A DNA stretch of 64,000 bases from Yersinia enterocolitica subsp. enterocolitica (GTDB lineage Bacteria > Pseudomonadota > Gammaproteobacteria > Enterobacterales > Enterobacteriaceae): NCBI RefSeq assembly GCF_901472495.1, contig NZ_LR590469.1:2170001-2234000 (forward strand), given 5' to 3'. Of the stretch, positions 27,856-37,158 are shown in pieces. The translations under genes and the position numbers were made by a program. The notes under the pieces were generated by a model. That model worked only from the letters and a program-made list of their open reading frames with translations, did no database searches and had not been told where the DNA came from. Position 1 is the first letter of the stretch, and every line of letters begins with the position of its first letter.

Positions 27856-29172
27856 CTAACTACACGCCGTTGCTGACCATGATGCAGAATAAACCATATG
27901 ACATTTTTCCCAGTTTACGCACGATTCGCAGGAAGGTGTCGTGACTCCAGCCCAGCCAGTTTGTAAGGTGCAATAATTACCATAGTTAGAACCTCCCGGT
28001 TGTGTCCAGTAGCGTGCTACAGGGATTTTATTAGCTGAACATACAGGATTACTCCCGTAAATAACTTCTACCTTTCCACCTGAACCCCAAACACCAGATT
28101 GACAAGACAGCATATCCCCAGCACTTGACCGTCCAATAAGTCCATTAGGTGAACAGGCTGCACCAGATACAGCAATCCCATTTATCTGCACATACTCATC
28201 TGATGTAATACGCCCTGTAGACTGAATATAACCAGAATAAACACGCTTACTGTTAATATCTGCAGTCGTATTGATATTACCGGTGGCGTTAATCACATTA
28301 TTAACCTGAACAATACCGCCATAGGTTGAAGCACCACTGACCGATAAGGTAGATCTTACTTCTACAGAGCCAGTCAAAGTCGAATTCCCTATAACGGTTA
28401 AGGCATCGCCAACATTGGTTGATCCTGTCGATTTTAATATCTCAGCCATCATAGTGCCTGCAGCGGTAATATCTTTGGCGTTATTAATATTTTTGCCGCC
28501 CATATTCAGATCTCCCGTCATTGGCAATGTGCCATCACGGCGCAGATAAACCGAATACATTGATGAATCATAGCCCACACGATAGGCCAATAAACCTTCT
28601 GTAGTGATATTGCTGTAGTCAGATGCTTTTTCATTCCATTGACCACCATAACCAGAAGCTACAGTGGGTGAGCGGGTCATTCCGCTGTCTATACCTGCCG
28701 ATTGCATCGCTTTACCAAGGAGGTCATAGCGAACTTTCCCTCCTTCATTCCATATTGCCGTTGTCATCACAAGGCCATTGATCACATAGTTAGGAGCTAT
28801 ACCTGAACGTTTCAATAAAACCTTATATGAAGATTTATTGGCATTTATCCCGGTATAACTGACAGGCAATAGTCCTTCATTAATTAATGTCTGATAAGTG
28901 ATTTCACAGCCATTGGATGAACAAACTCTTGGCCCCGGATCATTGGATTGACTGGTGCTGCTTGTCAGGGTTGAAAGCTTGTCATATCGAATACTGATAT
29001 AGCGATTAACCGCTTCACCAACTTGCTTTATCTGCGCTCCTACCGCATTAGCTATAGCAACTTCTTGCTCATTTTTCATACCCTGAAATTTAATAAAAGC
29101 CATTGCAGTGCCAACTCCCAAAACCAATACCAACTCTAATAAGGAAAATCCTTTTTTATATTGTTTAATCAT
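27856..29172 (-). CDS. Orphan PilV-like type IVb minor pilin/adhesin
   Basis: 438 aa. A class IV prepilin leader MIKQYKKG is followed by FSLLELVLVLG with Glu at mature position 5. The middle is rich in Asn/Gly/Thr repeats, and the stretch GLIGRSSAGDMLSCQSGVW (~residues 344-362) marks the end of the constant region of IncI-type PilV. The last ~75 residues (Cys-rich, ending ATACS) correspond to a variable tip. No other pil genes, no shufflon recombinase and no sfx-type repeats are nearby, so it would need pilus parts from elsewhere. Confidence 0.75.
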   Translation of the reverse strand: MIKQYKKGFSLLELVLVLGVGTAMAFIKFQGMKNEQEVAIANAVGAQIKQVGEAVNRYISIRYDKLSTLTSSTSQSNDPGPRVCSSNGCEITYQTLINEGLLPVSYTGINANKSSYKVLLKRSGIAPNYVINGLVMTTAIWNEGGKVRYDLLGKAMQSAGIDSGMTRSPTVASGYGGQWNEKASDYSNITTEGLLAYRVGYDSSMYSVYLRRDGTLPMTGDLNMGGKNINNAKDITAAGTMMAEILKSTGSTNVGDALTVIGNSTLTGSVEVRSTLSVSGASTYGGIVQVNNVINATGNINTTADINSKRVYSGYIQSTGRITSDEYVQINGIAVSGAACSPNGLIGRSSAGDMLSCQSGVWGSGGKVEVIYGSNPVCSANKIPVARYWTQPGGSNYGNYCTLQTGWAGVTTPSCESCVNWEKCHMVYSASWSATACS

Positions 29173-29374
29173 TTTCTTGTCCTTTTTTTATCTCACGTAA
29201 TCATTAATTAACAAAAATAAAAAAGTGGTCAATGCCCTGACATATAAAAATTTTACATTAGTTTTAAATAAAGTTTGAAATATTCAGCTACTGACAGTTC
29301 GTATTTACTTACTATAATTAGTTGTAGACACATCAAAAAAAATAACACAATAAAGATGTTATGAATAAAGAATC

Positions 29375-30151
29375 ATGATATTATACATTTATTTTATTAG
29401 CAATAATGATGGGCTTTTATTTATGTTTACAAAAAGAGAAAATTTAGAAGATAAAAAATTAGATCTTGAACATTTATCAAAAAAATTTCAATATGAAATA
29501 AAGTATCTATCCCAATACCTTTCGTTCACACAAGAGTTAGCTGATAGGAAGGGAGAAGAATTAATGGAAGAGATGTACTCGGATACAGAATCAAAACCAG
29601 AGAATGAAAGTATAATCCAACAGATTTTTGAAAATGAAAGAAAATCTCTATTAAGTTATTATCACCACTCGGCTATTGTTCTTATCTACTCAGTTTTAGA
29701 GAGTATCTTGTCAGATATATGCTGTGAGGTAAAATCTATTACATTGGCAAAATTTTCCCATAATGATCTATCTAGTGGAAATTTAATAAAAAAGTCAAAA
29801 GATTATCTTGAATATACTTCAGGTTTAAATTTTTCTTTAATTGAAGGCGAGTGGGGTAAAATTGGCCAATTCCAAAAGTTAAGAAATATGATAGTACATC
29901 AAAATTCAAGTTTTACAGGAAGTGTTGACTCAATAGACAACCAAAAAAAAATCATTAAAAATAACTTTCCTAAAATAGAAATATCCCTTAACGATAAGTT
30001 TTACATTCTCAGTAATGAATTAGTAATTGAGTTTATTAATCTAATTAATGCATTTATATTGAAGATATTTTCCCATATTAAATCTATTACATATCAAACA
30101 GAAACTGACATAATAAAAACATTATCACCCACCGATGATATCCCATTCTAA
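29375..30151 (+). CDS. HEPN-motif protein, unknown function
   Basis: 258 aa from ATG 29375; a second ATG at 29423 is equally possible because neither has a clear ribosome binding site. All-helical, AT-rich. The motif LRNMIVHQNS (~residues 171-180) fits R-x4-H, the RNase signature of HEPN domains, preceded by a helix AIVLIYSVLESILSDIC typical of the family. It may be a toxin or phage-defence ribonuclease. No antitoxin partner is obvious. Confidence 0.6.
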   Translation: MILYIYFISNNDGLLFMFTKRENLEDKKLDLEHLSKKFQYEIKYLSQYLSFTQELADRKGEELMEEMYSDTESKPENESIIQQIFENERKSLLSYYHHSAIVLIYSVLESILSDICCEVKSITLAKFSHNDLSSGNLIKKSKDYLEYTSGLNFSLIEGEWGKIGQFQKLRNMIVHQNSSFTGSVDSIDNQKKIIKNNFPKIEISLNDKFYILSNELVIEFINLINAFILKIFSHIKSITYQTETDIIKTLSPTDDIPF

Positions 30152-30244
30152 AAATTCATACCACAGCATTATTCTGGGTACAGTTCACCGGCTTAAAAGC
30201 AAGTTTTAAACCGGTTCACCGTTCGGACGTGAAATAAAATGATA

Positions 30245-30529
30245 TTAGGATTTAGATTTATTAATGATAGTATCAAGATAAATTTGACCTCGTTCACGAT
30301 AGTTTTCAATGTCATTCTCATGAAGAGAGTAAATATCCAGCAGGATACCAAACACTAATTTTTTATCTACTTGACTAATATCACATCCTAAAATTTTAGC
30401 AACCTCTGCGCCTAAAATTATTTTCTGTCGTGTATTTAATTTTCTATCGTCTTTTTTCTTTTTAGATTCCAAAAAGTAAAGCCTTTCTTGTGCTGTTGCG
30501 ATTTGTTGTTTAATTGTCTTTTCTGTCAT
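30245..30529 (-). CDS. TraD/MobC-like mobilization protein
   Basis: 94 aa, basic. An N-terminal coiled stretch (residues 5-28) is followed by RKLNTRQKIILGAEVAK, the core of the small TraD family (pfam06412) that accompanies MobA/MobL relaxases. Probable oriT accessory factor. Third gene of a reverse-strand run with orf80 and orf34, divergent from the relaxase. Confidence 0.55.
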   Translation of the reverse strand: MTEKTIKQQIATAQERLYFLESKKKKDDRKLNTRQKIILGAEVAKILGCDISQVDKKLVFGILLDIYSLHENDIENYRERGQIYLDTIINKSKS

Positions 30530-30538
30530 AAATCCCCC

Positions 30539-30781
30539 TTAGTATTTATTTTTATTTCTGTAAGGGATATTCACACTTTCATGATCAGAACTCAGTTGTT
30601 TCTTTATTGATTTTATCTTCAATCGAAACTTACTTTTCTCTTTTCTCTCTTTTGCTTTTTCCCTTATATATATTATTGTTTTTTCTGCTTCTAAATAGGC
30701 TTTTTCAAAATCAGTAAAGATCCCGTCATCAAGCAGCCTTTTGGCTTCCAAATCGATAGCCTCATCGTTTTTTTTAAACAT
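30539..30781 (-). CDS. Small basic protein in mobilization operon
   Basis: 80 aa, Lys/Glu-rich and probably coiled coil over residues 15-65 (EKAYLEAEKTIIYIREKAKERKE). It ends 9 nt before the TraD-like gene and has AAGGGG upstream. Family not recognised; position suggests a mobilization accessory role. Confidence 0.6.
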   Translation of the reverse strand: MFKKNDEAIDLEAKRLLDDGIFTDFEKAYLEAEKTIIYIREKAKERKEKSKFRLKIKSIKKQLSSDHESVNIPYRNKNKY

Positions 30782-30855
30782 ATATGCCCCTTGTATTTTA
30801 CTCTTTTTTTATTCATTAGCATATTTACAATAAAAATCAATATCATGAGTGATAT

Positions 30856-30960
30856 TTATTTCACTATCCATAAGCTCAATACTCCGATATTAATCCCCCA
30901 CATTATTGCATTAACGCCAAGTAAGATTAATGCCACGTCGTCCAGTTCACCAAGTCTCAT
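30856..30960 (-). CDS. 34-residue membrane peptide
   Basis: Short gene on the reverse strand from ATG 30960 to stop 30856, preceded by AAAAAGGAAAT with good spacing. The product begins MRLGELDDVALILLGVNAIM and has a hydrophobic centre (~residues 9-32) ending LSLWIVK, so a single-span membrane peptide. It lies 74 nt upstream of orf80 and could head the same operon. Support comes from the ribosome binding site and amphipathic-then-hydrophobic composition, not from homology. Confidence 0.5.
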   Translation of the reverse strand: MRLGELDDVALILLGVNAIMWGINIGVLSLWIVK

Positions 30961-31520
30961 ATTATTTCCTTTTTATATCTTCTCTTTATTACCTACATCA
31001 TATTTATTTAAATAACAAATTATTGATAACACTAACTGCCATTAATCCGCCATAAAATGTATTTATGCAACACGATTGTAGGTAATAGTTATTTCCAAAG
31101 TATCTTACTCACCACGTTACTTAACTTGTCTCATTACTGATTTTATTTTCATAGCCTAATAGATAACTCTCCTTGTCCTTCGGACATTCACTAGAAGCCA
31201 TCTAATAATATTAACGGATGACTTCTTCCTTTAATCTATATTGCGCCGCTTAATTCGGCGTTTTGTTTTCTCTTTATTTACAGTCTTTTATATTAGTTGT
31301 ATTAATTAATAAGGAGAGCTTTTACATTGTTATCAAAACAATGCCCACTTATACACTGCTACGCAGCGTGTGGGTTCTACCGACGGTTGCCTGCCGCAAG
31401 CTAAAAGCAAAACCAAGTTCAACGTCAACCCCTGAGTTTTTCTTACGAAAAACTAAAACCAGCATAGTTAGCGTTGATGTTTATTTGATGGTTTTTATTA
31501 TATTCAAGGTTATTTATTAT
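30961..31520. other. Divergent region with candidate oriT
   Basis: 560 nt without a convincing gene between the mobilization genes (reverse) and the relaxase (forward), the usual position of oriT for MobA/MobL systems. It holds an imperfect stem ACACTGC-TAC-GCAGCGTGT flanked by CCCAC/GTGGG at ~31344-31372. An open frame continues upstream of the relaxase start, but its composition is unlike the rest of the protein. The nick site was not identified. Confidence 0.4.
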
Positions 31521-32900
31521 ATGGCAATATTTCATCTAGAGTTTAAAATTGTGAAACGCTCAGAAGGTATGTCTTCCTGTAGGAAGGCTGCTTACCATGC
31601 GCGTTGCAAGATAACAGATGATCGCACTGGTAATACATATGATTTCAGCCACCGTTCTGATTTATCCCATCATCAGATATTAGCGCCAGTTTCCGCACCG
31701 GCTCATATTATTGAAAGCTCAACAACCTTATGGAATGAAGTCGAAAGAGTTGAACGCCAGAAAGATGGTCAGACAGCCCGTTATTTTGATGTTGCTATTC
31801 CCTGTGAGCTAAACAACGAGGACAAAATAAAACTGGTGTTGGAATACTGCCAAAATAATTTTGCCGATAAGGGAATGATTGCCGATATCGCTTTCCACGA
31901 TCTGGACAGTAATAATCCCCATGCACATGTGATGTTGACGTTAAAGTCAATTACGGCTGAAGGCTTTGGCAAAAAGGATAGAAGCTGGAATGAGAAGAAA
32001 AACGTAATCCTATGGCGTGAAGCGTGGTCTACCCTAACCAATGGTTATCTTGAAACCGCTGGCACTGAAGAACGTATTGATCACCGTTCTATTGATGCTC
32101 AACACAATGAAGCCTTGGAAAATGCCGCTATTACATTGAATGTTGAAGACAAGGCGTTATGGCTTGCCAAAGCAACGTTAACCAGTCGTCCCCCGATTCA
32201 GCGTATTCACCGTGCTAAGTGGAACAGCAAGAGTGTTCAGGAAAACCGTGCTGCTGAACAGGCTGTTCGTGATGAGATGAAACAGGAAGCTCAGGTTACC
32301 TACCGAACCTTTAAAGATCTGGACCAACAGATCATTGTTGACCTCAGAAGCTTCACCGTGTCCGAGTTGCCTGAGCCTGTTGAGATCGTATTGCCTGAAA
32401 CGGGTTCGCAGTCATCATCAGAAGACCAACAGCCTGTTCTGGTTGCTCCCGCACCTCATACACGCACTAAATTTAAAACCCCATCTTCAGCAAAAACCAG
32501 AGCAGGTAAACGCGCTCCTGTTAAGTCTAAGAAGAAACAAGTTGAACCTCGTCAGAATGGTATCTTCAAGCTTTTCACCCTGCTGGTCGTGGATTTCTTC
32601 AAGGAGAAATTTGTCTGGGCCAAGAAGAAACCTGTTCCCCCTGACGTTGAACACGATAAGCGTATTGCTGAAAACTATGTTTTTGATGAGGTGCAGGGTA
32701 TCTATGTTCCCCGTACTGAGTTTGAGAAACGAGCTAGGTTTAACAGTGATGACTATCGACCTACCAAAGAAGATATCAGACGTTTCCCCAGCAGGCCAAA
32801 ACCGCCGACGCGGCATGAAAGTGATCTAGACTATGTGCCTAAGATTCCCATTGATGGAAAGCTATCAGGACCTAAGCTGAGACCACCGAGTATGAAATAA
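31521..32900 (+). CDS. mobA: MobA/MobL family relaxase
   Basis: 459 aa from ATG 31521 (MAIFHLEFKIVKRSEGMSSC). The relaxase domain (~residues 1-210) has the N-terminal tyrosine region CRKAAYHARCKI and the metal-binding histidine motif HDLDSNNPHAHVML (~residues 128-141). The last ~200 residues are Pro/Lys-rich and poorly conserved. It would nick oriT of element A for mobilization. The frame is open for 86 codons upstream, but that part lacks family features. Confidence 0.82.
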   Translation: MAIFHLEFKIVKRSEGMSSCRKAAYHARCKITDDRTGNTYDFSHRSDLSHHQILAPVSAPAHIIESSTTLWNEVERVERQKDGQTARYFDVAIPCELNNEDKIKLVLEYCQNNFADKGMIADIAFHDLDSNNPHAHVMLTLKSITAEGFGKKDRSWNEKKNVILWREAWSTLTNGYLETAGTEERIDHRSIDAQHNEALENAAITLNVEDKALWLAKATLTSRPPIQRIHRAKWNSKSVQENRAAEQAVRDEMKQEAQVTYRTFKDLDQQIIVDLRSFTVSELPEPVEIVLPETGSQSSSEDQQPVLVAPAPHTRTKFKTPSSAKTRAGKRAPVKSKKKQVEPRQNGIFKLFTLLVVDFFKEKFVWAKKKPVPPDVEHDKRIAENYVFDEVQGIYVPRTEFEKRARFNSDDYRPTKEDIRRFPSRPKPPTRHESDLDYVPKIPIDGKLSGPKLRPPSMK

Positions 32901-33104
32901 TGTGCTATTGTTCACGTTTCATGTTGCCTTTTATTTAATGTCAAAATCTGTTCTAACTTACTATACGTTATGCTAATAGTGGAAGTTTTAATAAAACAAA
33001 CCCAGCCAGATACAGGGGAAAGTCTATATTTAGCACTTTCATCTAGTTTATCATGACCAATAGTGTTAGATTTTAAATTATTTTCATAAGGAAATTAACT
33101 TATA

Positions 33105-34166
33105 ATGCAAGATGACATCGATAATATATTTAGAAAAATATATCGCACATTTAAAAGAAAGAATAAGAAATGTGATGACATCGAAATACTGAATTCCATA
33201 TTGAATGAACAATTTGGTATTGGTGAATTTTCTGTTCAGTCAGCAACTATTAAAAACTCTATAACTAACCTACATGGCTTCAGTGTTTGCTATAAAGAAT
33301 ATAAGGCATTTATCCCACAGTATGACGTGTACAGGTCAAAAAATACGCTTATAAAAGCTATGGGTGAAACATTAAATGAGGCTGAGATAATCCTTCCCAA
33401 TTATGTATCATTCGGTATTATTTCACACCACTGTGCTCAAATAAATAAAGCCCCAACTCGGGAGATGAAAATACTGGCAGGTGAACGTTCTCTCACATCA
33501 ATGTTCCCTCCAGAAGTGCTTTCACTCTTAGTTATAGAACACTACACAAAATTTCCCGTTCTCGAAAAATGTTTAGTACAGATAAGAGAAACAACAGAGA
33601 CATATTGTCTCGGATTATATCGCTCAGCAATAACCACTCTCCTACCTTGTATTGAAAGCACTATTCGCGCGTTAGGTATTAGGCTTGGAATAGACGAACC
33701 TGAAAATGTTGGCACTCAATTTTTACTTAGTATTTATGATGCATGGCTAAAGTTCTACATTAATGATTATGTCTATCGTGATTATGACTGGAAACCTATT
33801 TATATTAGTTCAAAAGAATTTTTTTCCGAGTTTGAAGAGAGATATCAGATTGCATTAAATGGTAGAAATTATATAGAAAAACATCTTTATCAAAATACAC
33901 AGAACGATACTGGGATAAGTAATTTAAACCGACACAGTATACTTCATGGTTTCATGACAGAATACTATACGAAAGGAAATTATCTTAGATTGATAAACCT
34001 CCTTAATAATCTTTGTTTTATGTTAACGATTTCAGGGGACCCTGTTTCATCGTTTCTTCCTTGCGATACTGTTCAGTCTGAAGCATTTTTACTTAACCTT
34101 GCAATATTTGAGCGCACAGGGATGAATCGTGCTATTTTCCTTGACAAAAAAAACATTGAGCGTTGA
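33105..34166 (+). CDS. HEPN-motif protein, unknown function
   Basis: 353 aa, AT-rich, preceded by AAGGAAAT. Near the C-terminus LNRHSILHGFM (~residues 279-289) has the R-x4-H HEPN signature in the common NRHxxxHG form; the N-terminal ~150 residues are unlike anything I recognise. A candidate defence or toxin RNase, alone in its transcription unit between the relaxase and a convergent gene pair. Confidence 0.6.
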   Translation: MQDDIDNIFRKIYRTFKRKNKKCDDIEILNSILNEQFGIGEFSVQSATIKNSITNLHGFSVCYKEYKAFIPQYDVYRSKNTLIKAMGETLNEAEIILPNYVSFGIISHHCAQINKAPTREMKILAGERSLTSMFPPEVLSLLVIEHYTKFPVLEKCLVQIRETTETYCLGLYRSAITTLLPCIESTIRALGIRLGIDEPENVGTQFLLSIYDAWLKFYINDYVYRDYDWKPIYISSKEFFSEFEERYQIALNGRNYIEKHLYQNTQNDTGISNLNRHSILHGFMTEYYTKGNYLRLINLLNNLCFMLTISGDPVSSFLPCDTVQSEAFLLNLAIFERTGMNRAIFLDKKNIER

Positions 34167-34278
34167 TAAAAATAACTAATACTATGAGTGCAAGCATTAT
34201 AATGATCTGCCCATCAAGATAGCATGTTATAAACCACATCTTTCGTAATGATGTGGTTTATGCATTTGGTGATTAATA

Positions 34279-34554
34279 TTACATCCTTCGCCTGAACACA
34301 ACATTACCCGAGAAAATAGCTTTACCAGCTAAAAAAGCCACAATAAAAATTATTGGCAGACTGATAGTAGCGCCCGCCATGCCTGTAGACATTCCGATCA
34401 GTATAGACAGGCCGAAGGACAGTAAGATAGCCACTGCAGCATACCATTGTGGAAAGGTTCCATATAATACTGACGCTTGGCATCCTGTGCAAACGTGAAC
34501 ACCACTCTGGCTTTCTTTGAAGCAGTATGGACATTTAATTGTATTGTTTTCCAT
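34279..34554 (-). CDS. Zinc-ribbon membrane protein
   Basis: 91 aa. CPYC (residues 8-11) and CTGC (22-25) form a zinc ribbon; two membrane helices follow (~36-56 and 62-82); the tail is FRRRM. Function unknown. It follows the lipoprotein gene by 14 nt on the same strand, suggesting an envelope pair. Confidence 0.7.
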   Translation of the reverse strand: MENNTIKCPYCFKESQSGVHVCTGCQASVLYGTFPQWYAAVAILLSFGLSILIGMSTGMAGATISLPIIFIVAFLAGKAIFSGNVVFRRRM

Positions 34555-34568
34555 TTGTTAACCCTTTA

Positions 34569-35150
34569 TTAATGACTGATAGTACCGCTGCTCAATACAA
34601 CCAAACGAACCGGCATATCAGCATTGTTTACCGTAGTGAAACCACGAACTTCGAAATTATTAATAGTCCCGGTAATGCTAACCTTCTGACCCTTCTTGTA
34701 AGTCAGAACAGCATCATCAAGGCCGGAGTAATAATTGATCCAGACCATACCGCCGCAGTAGTTGGTATCAGAGGTTTTAAACAGAAGGTAGTAGTTTGCA
34801 TGAGCTGCTTTTTCCATACCTGTCATCATATCGCTGGCACTCCTGCCTTTAGTGACTTCAAGAATAGTGGCATTAGCAATTGAGATCCGTTTACCCGTCC
34901 AGTTCTTTTCTGCTGCCATTGCATTTTCTTCATAGTCCTTACAGACAGGACCAAGGCCAGCAACTGAGGATGCCGGGCCGGTATCTTGTTTTGCTGTGGA
35001 AAGACCTAATGCGTTATCTACTGTTCCGTTCAATGAGGATAACGAGGTATTAATCGCCCCATTGACCTTATTCACGCCTTCATTAAGTTGCTGGCACCCT
35101 GATAAAGCTATAACCGTCAGTGCCACCGATAGCGCAATGCTTTTACTCAT
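34569..35150 (-). CDS. Putative lipoprotein with OB-fold-like domain
   Basis: 193 aa from ATG 35150 (MSKSIALSVALTVIALSGC). The lipobox ALSGC gives a mature lipidated Cys at residue 19. A Ser/Asn-rich linker is followed by a beta-rich domain (GKRISIANATILEV ... KGQKVSITGTINNFEVRG) resembling tRNA_anti-like OB folds. Function unknown. Confidence 0.65.
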   Translation of the reverse strand: MSKSIALSVALTVIALSGCQQLNEGVNKVNGAINTSLSSLNGTVDNALGLSTAKQDTGPASSVAGLGPVCKDYEENAMAAEKNWTGKRISIANATILEVTKGRSASDMMTGMEKAAHANYYLLFKTSDTNYCGGMVWINYYSGLDDAVLTYKKGQKVSITGTINNFEVRGFTTVNNADMPVRLVVLSSGTISH

Positions 35151-35322
35151 ACACACCCTCGAAAGAAGTCAGTTTGAGAGGATAAAGGCCGTTCCGGCAC
35201 CAATAAGATGGCTCTATACGAGGCATCGATTGATACGAAGGAACAAACCAACTTTTTAACCAATTGATAGGATTAAATTATTTTTGTTTTTCGTCATATC
35301 GTTTGTAACGATCAAAATCAAA

Positions 35323-35349
35323 CTTATGATAGATTTTACCTATCATAAG
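35323..35349. repeat. 10 bp inverted repeat
   Basis: CTTATGATAG (35323-35332) and CTATCATAAG (35340-35349) are perfect arms with a 7 nt spacer, about 175 nt upstream of the lipoprotein gene. Possible operator. Confidence 0.6.
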
Positions 35350-35629
35350 CGTGTTATCGATCGTCAGTATCAATTAAAAACCCGATCGATTAGAGCTTAT
35401 CAATCGTTAAAAACTATCGATATTGATTTATAGATCGTTTTAATCGATCATTTTCTTGCTATATTGAGAGTGGATGAGTAGAGTGAGCTGAAACTCAGAG
35501 AGCGATTTAATGGCTATTTGAGTAAAACAGATGAAAAAGTCATCTGACAATATGTAGTTATTCATACAATATCAGGGAAAGTCTTAACAACTTAAAGATC
35601 ATGATTTATATAGTGACTTAATAACAAGA

Positions 35630-35652
35630 AAGGCCAGCATTAGACTGGCCTT
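35630..35652. terminator. Terminator-like stem
   Basis: AAGGCCAG (35630-35637) and CTGGCCTT (35645-35652) form an 8 bp stem with AT-rich flanks; no gene next to it is obvious, so it may end a small RNA. Confidence 0.5.
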
Positions 35653-36386
35653 ATTAAGCCAAGAGATGTTTCAATTATTTTCTCCTCAAATCTGAGTTTT
35701 ATCTAAGCATTTAATATATTTCATCAAAATAAAATTTTACAAAAGCACTGCAAACCAAATGCATTGAATGATTTATATTCATTGATATTTTTATCTTTAA
35801 ATTTAACACCAAGTTTTATAAAAAAACTTCCTGATATCATTGTTCTCTTCGTTTTAGTAAAAACTTATTGAGATCTTTTTTGAAAACATCTTTATCTTAT
35901 GAGCTAATGCTCATGGTGCTGTCGTACTGCTACACCCCAACGATGATATAAAAATTGTTTTCTTCACTCGGTGAAGTAGTTTGCATCTATTTCAATGCTA
36001 AATATGAAGGTAAATGAAACAACAGTGAAGAAATAGTATCATTATCAATAAAAGATTACTCTTAATCCCATATATCGGAAAAATATCAATTGATAGCAGC
36101 GCTTTGTGATTGTCATTAACAATCACTCTGCTGTGAGGAGCTTGCCTCCGATAATGATGGATTTATCCATAAAAAATCGCGGCGTAGCCGCTAATGCAAT
36201 AACACGGAAAAACAAATTAACAGAACGTCATTGGGTGCCATTTTATTCGGCACTCGATAAATAAAAAGAAAAGCCCGTCATCTGTTATAAAAATCTAGGG
36301 CGAACGCCAAATCCTCTTATCTCTTATATTTCTTATACTTCTTAAGGGGGAATAACTCATTTAGTAACAATAAGTTAGAAGTCTAC

Positions 36387-36483
36387 TTTCTTCGTTATTG
36401 TAGATCTTTCTTCACGATTGTAGATTTTTCTTCGTGATTGATGGTGATTACTTCATTATTGATGGTATTTACTTCATTACTCC
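36387..36483 (+). repeat. Five tandem 20-21 bp iterons upstream of repL
   Basis: Units start at 36387, 36407, 36427, 36448 and 36469 with the shared core TTnCTTC-n3-ATTG; the first two read TTTCTTCGTTATTGTAGATC and TTTCTTCACGATTGTAGATT. The last is partial. The array ends 92 nt before the initiator gene. Helically phased spacing next to a Rep gene is the signature of an iteron origin. Confidence 0.8.
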
Positions 36484-36575
36484 TATAAGAAATGAAGATA
36501 AAACTTCAAACTATATTTGACATTTCTGTTAAAAATATTATATAGATTAAAACATAATAATAAAAAGGAGTATTT

Positions 36576-37082
36576 ATGGCTGGGAAAACATTTAACCAAA
36601 ATCCATTTATTTTCGAAGATGATATTGAAATAGAAACCAGAGGCCGAAAAAGAACTGTGGCGCGTGGAGAGAAGTTTCAAACACCCGAAGGTGATAAATA
36701 TGAAAAAGTCATCCACTCGATACAAGAAGTGGATAAAGCCAAGTTCGTAAAAATATTCATATCACGAGTCCGGGTGTTATTTGATCTAACCCTTACCGGC
36801 AACAAGCTTTTTTATATTTTTATGTTCGTGATGTCTGACGTCATTGGTAAGGATGAAGTCTATATGAACTTTGAAAAAGCAAAAGACATTGCAGCTCAAT
36901 GTGACTTTAATTTATCTAACCCTGTTTACTATAGGGGCATCAAAGAACTTATTGATAAAAAGATCATCGCACAAAGTAAATCAAAATATATCTATTACAT
37001 TAACCCTGCAGTTCTTTTTAATGGTGATAGAGCCAAGTTTATTGAAGAGATTAGAGTCAAGGAAGAAAAAAAGCTAAAGTAA
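36576..37082 (+). CDS. RepL-like replication initiator
   Basis: 168 aa from ATG 36576, with AAAAAGGAG upstream. The C-terminal winged-helix part (NPVYYRGIKELIDKKII, YYINPAVLFNGDRAKF) matches the RepL/winged-helix plasmid replication protein family. With the iterons just upstream it forms a plausible replicon inside an integrated element. Family placement is from recollection of motifs and needs a profile search. Confidence 0.65.
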   Translation: MAGKTFNQNPFIFEDDIEIETRGRKRTVARGEKFQTPEGDKYEKVIHSIQEVDKAKFVKIFISRVRVLFDLTLTGNKLFYIFMFVMSDVIGKDEVYMNFEKAKDIAAQCDFNLSNPVYYRGIKELIDKKIIAQSKSKYIYYINPAVLFNGDRAKFIEEIRVKEEKKLK

Positions 37083-37158
37083 TGTATAATACAATACTAA
37101 GAAAAACCGCAGATTATCTATACCGGCCTCGTTAGAGGCCAGATATCAATCATAATGG

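Larger units (their letters stand above)
35157..36575. other. Long AT-rich non-coding region of element A
   Basis: 1.4 kb with no convincing gene on either strand. It contains several dyads: ATCGTT/AACGAT (35299-35313), a 10 bp stem (35323-35349), many ATCGAT-type words between 35350 and 35460, a terminator-like stem (35630-35652) and GTGATTGT/ACAATCAC (36106-36126). Its right end carries the iterons before repL. The composition and position suggest a replication and control region. Confidence 0.55.

Noticed and set aside
27856..29172. Shufflon (invertible segments) at the pilV-like gene
   Set aside because: No sfx-type 19 bp repeats and no Rci-like recombinase nearby; the only recombinase is the ssrA-type integrase.
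31263..31520. In-frame N-terminal extension of the relaxase
   Set aside because: Composition is unlike MobA/MobL proteins and the family start (MAIFHLEF) lies at 31521; the region is the expected oriT.
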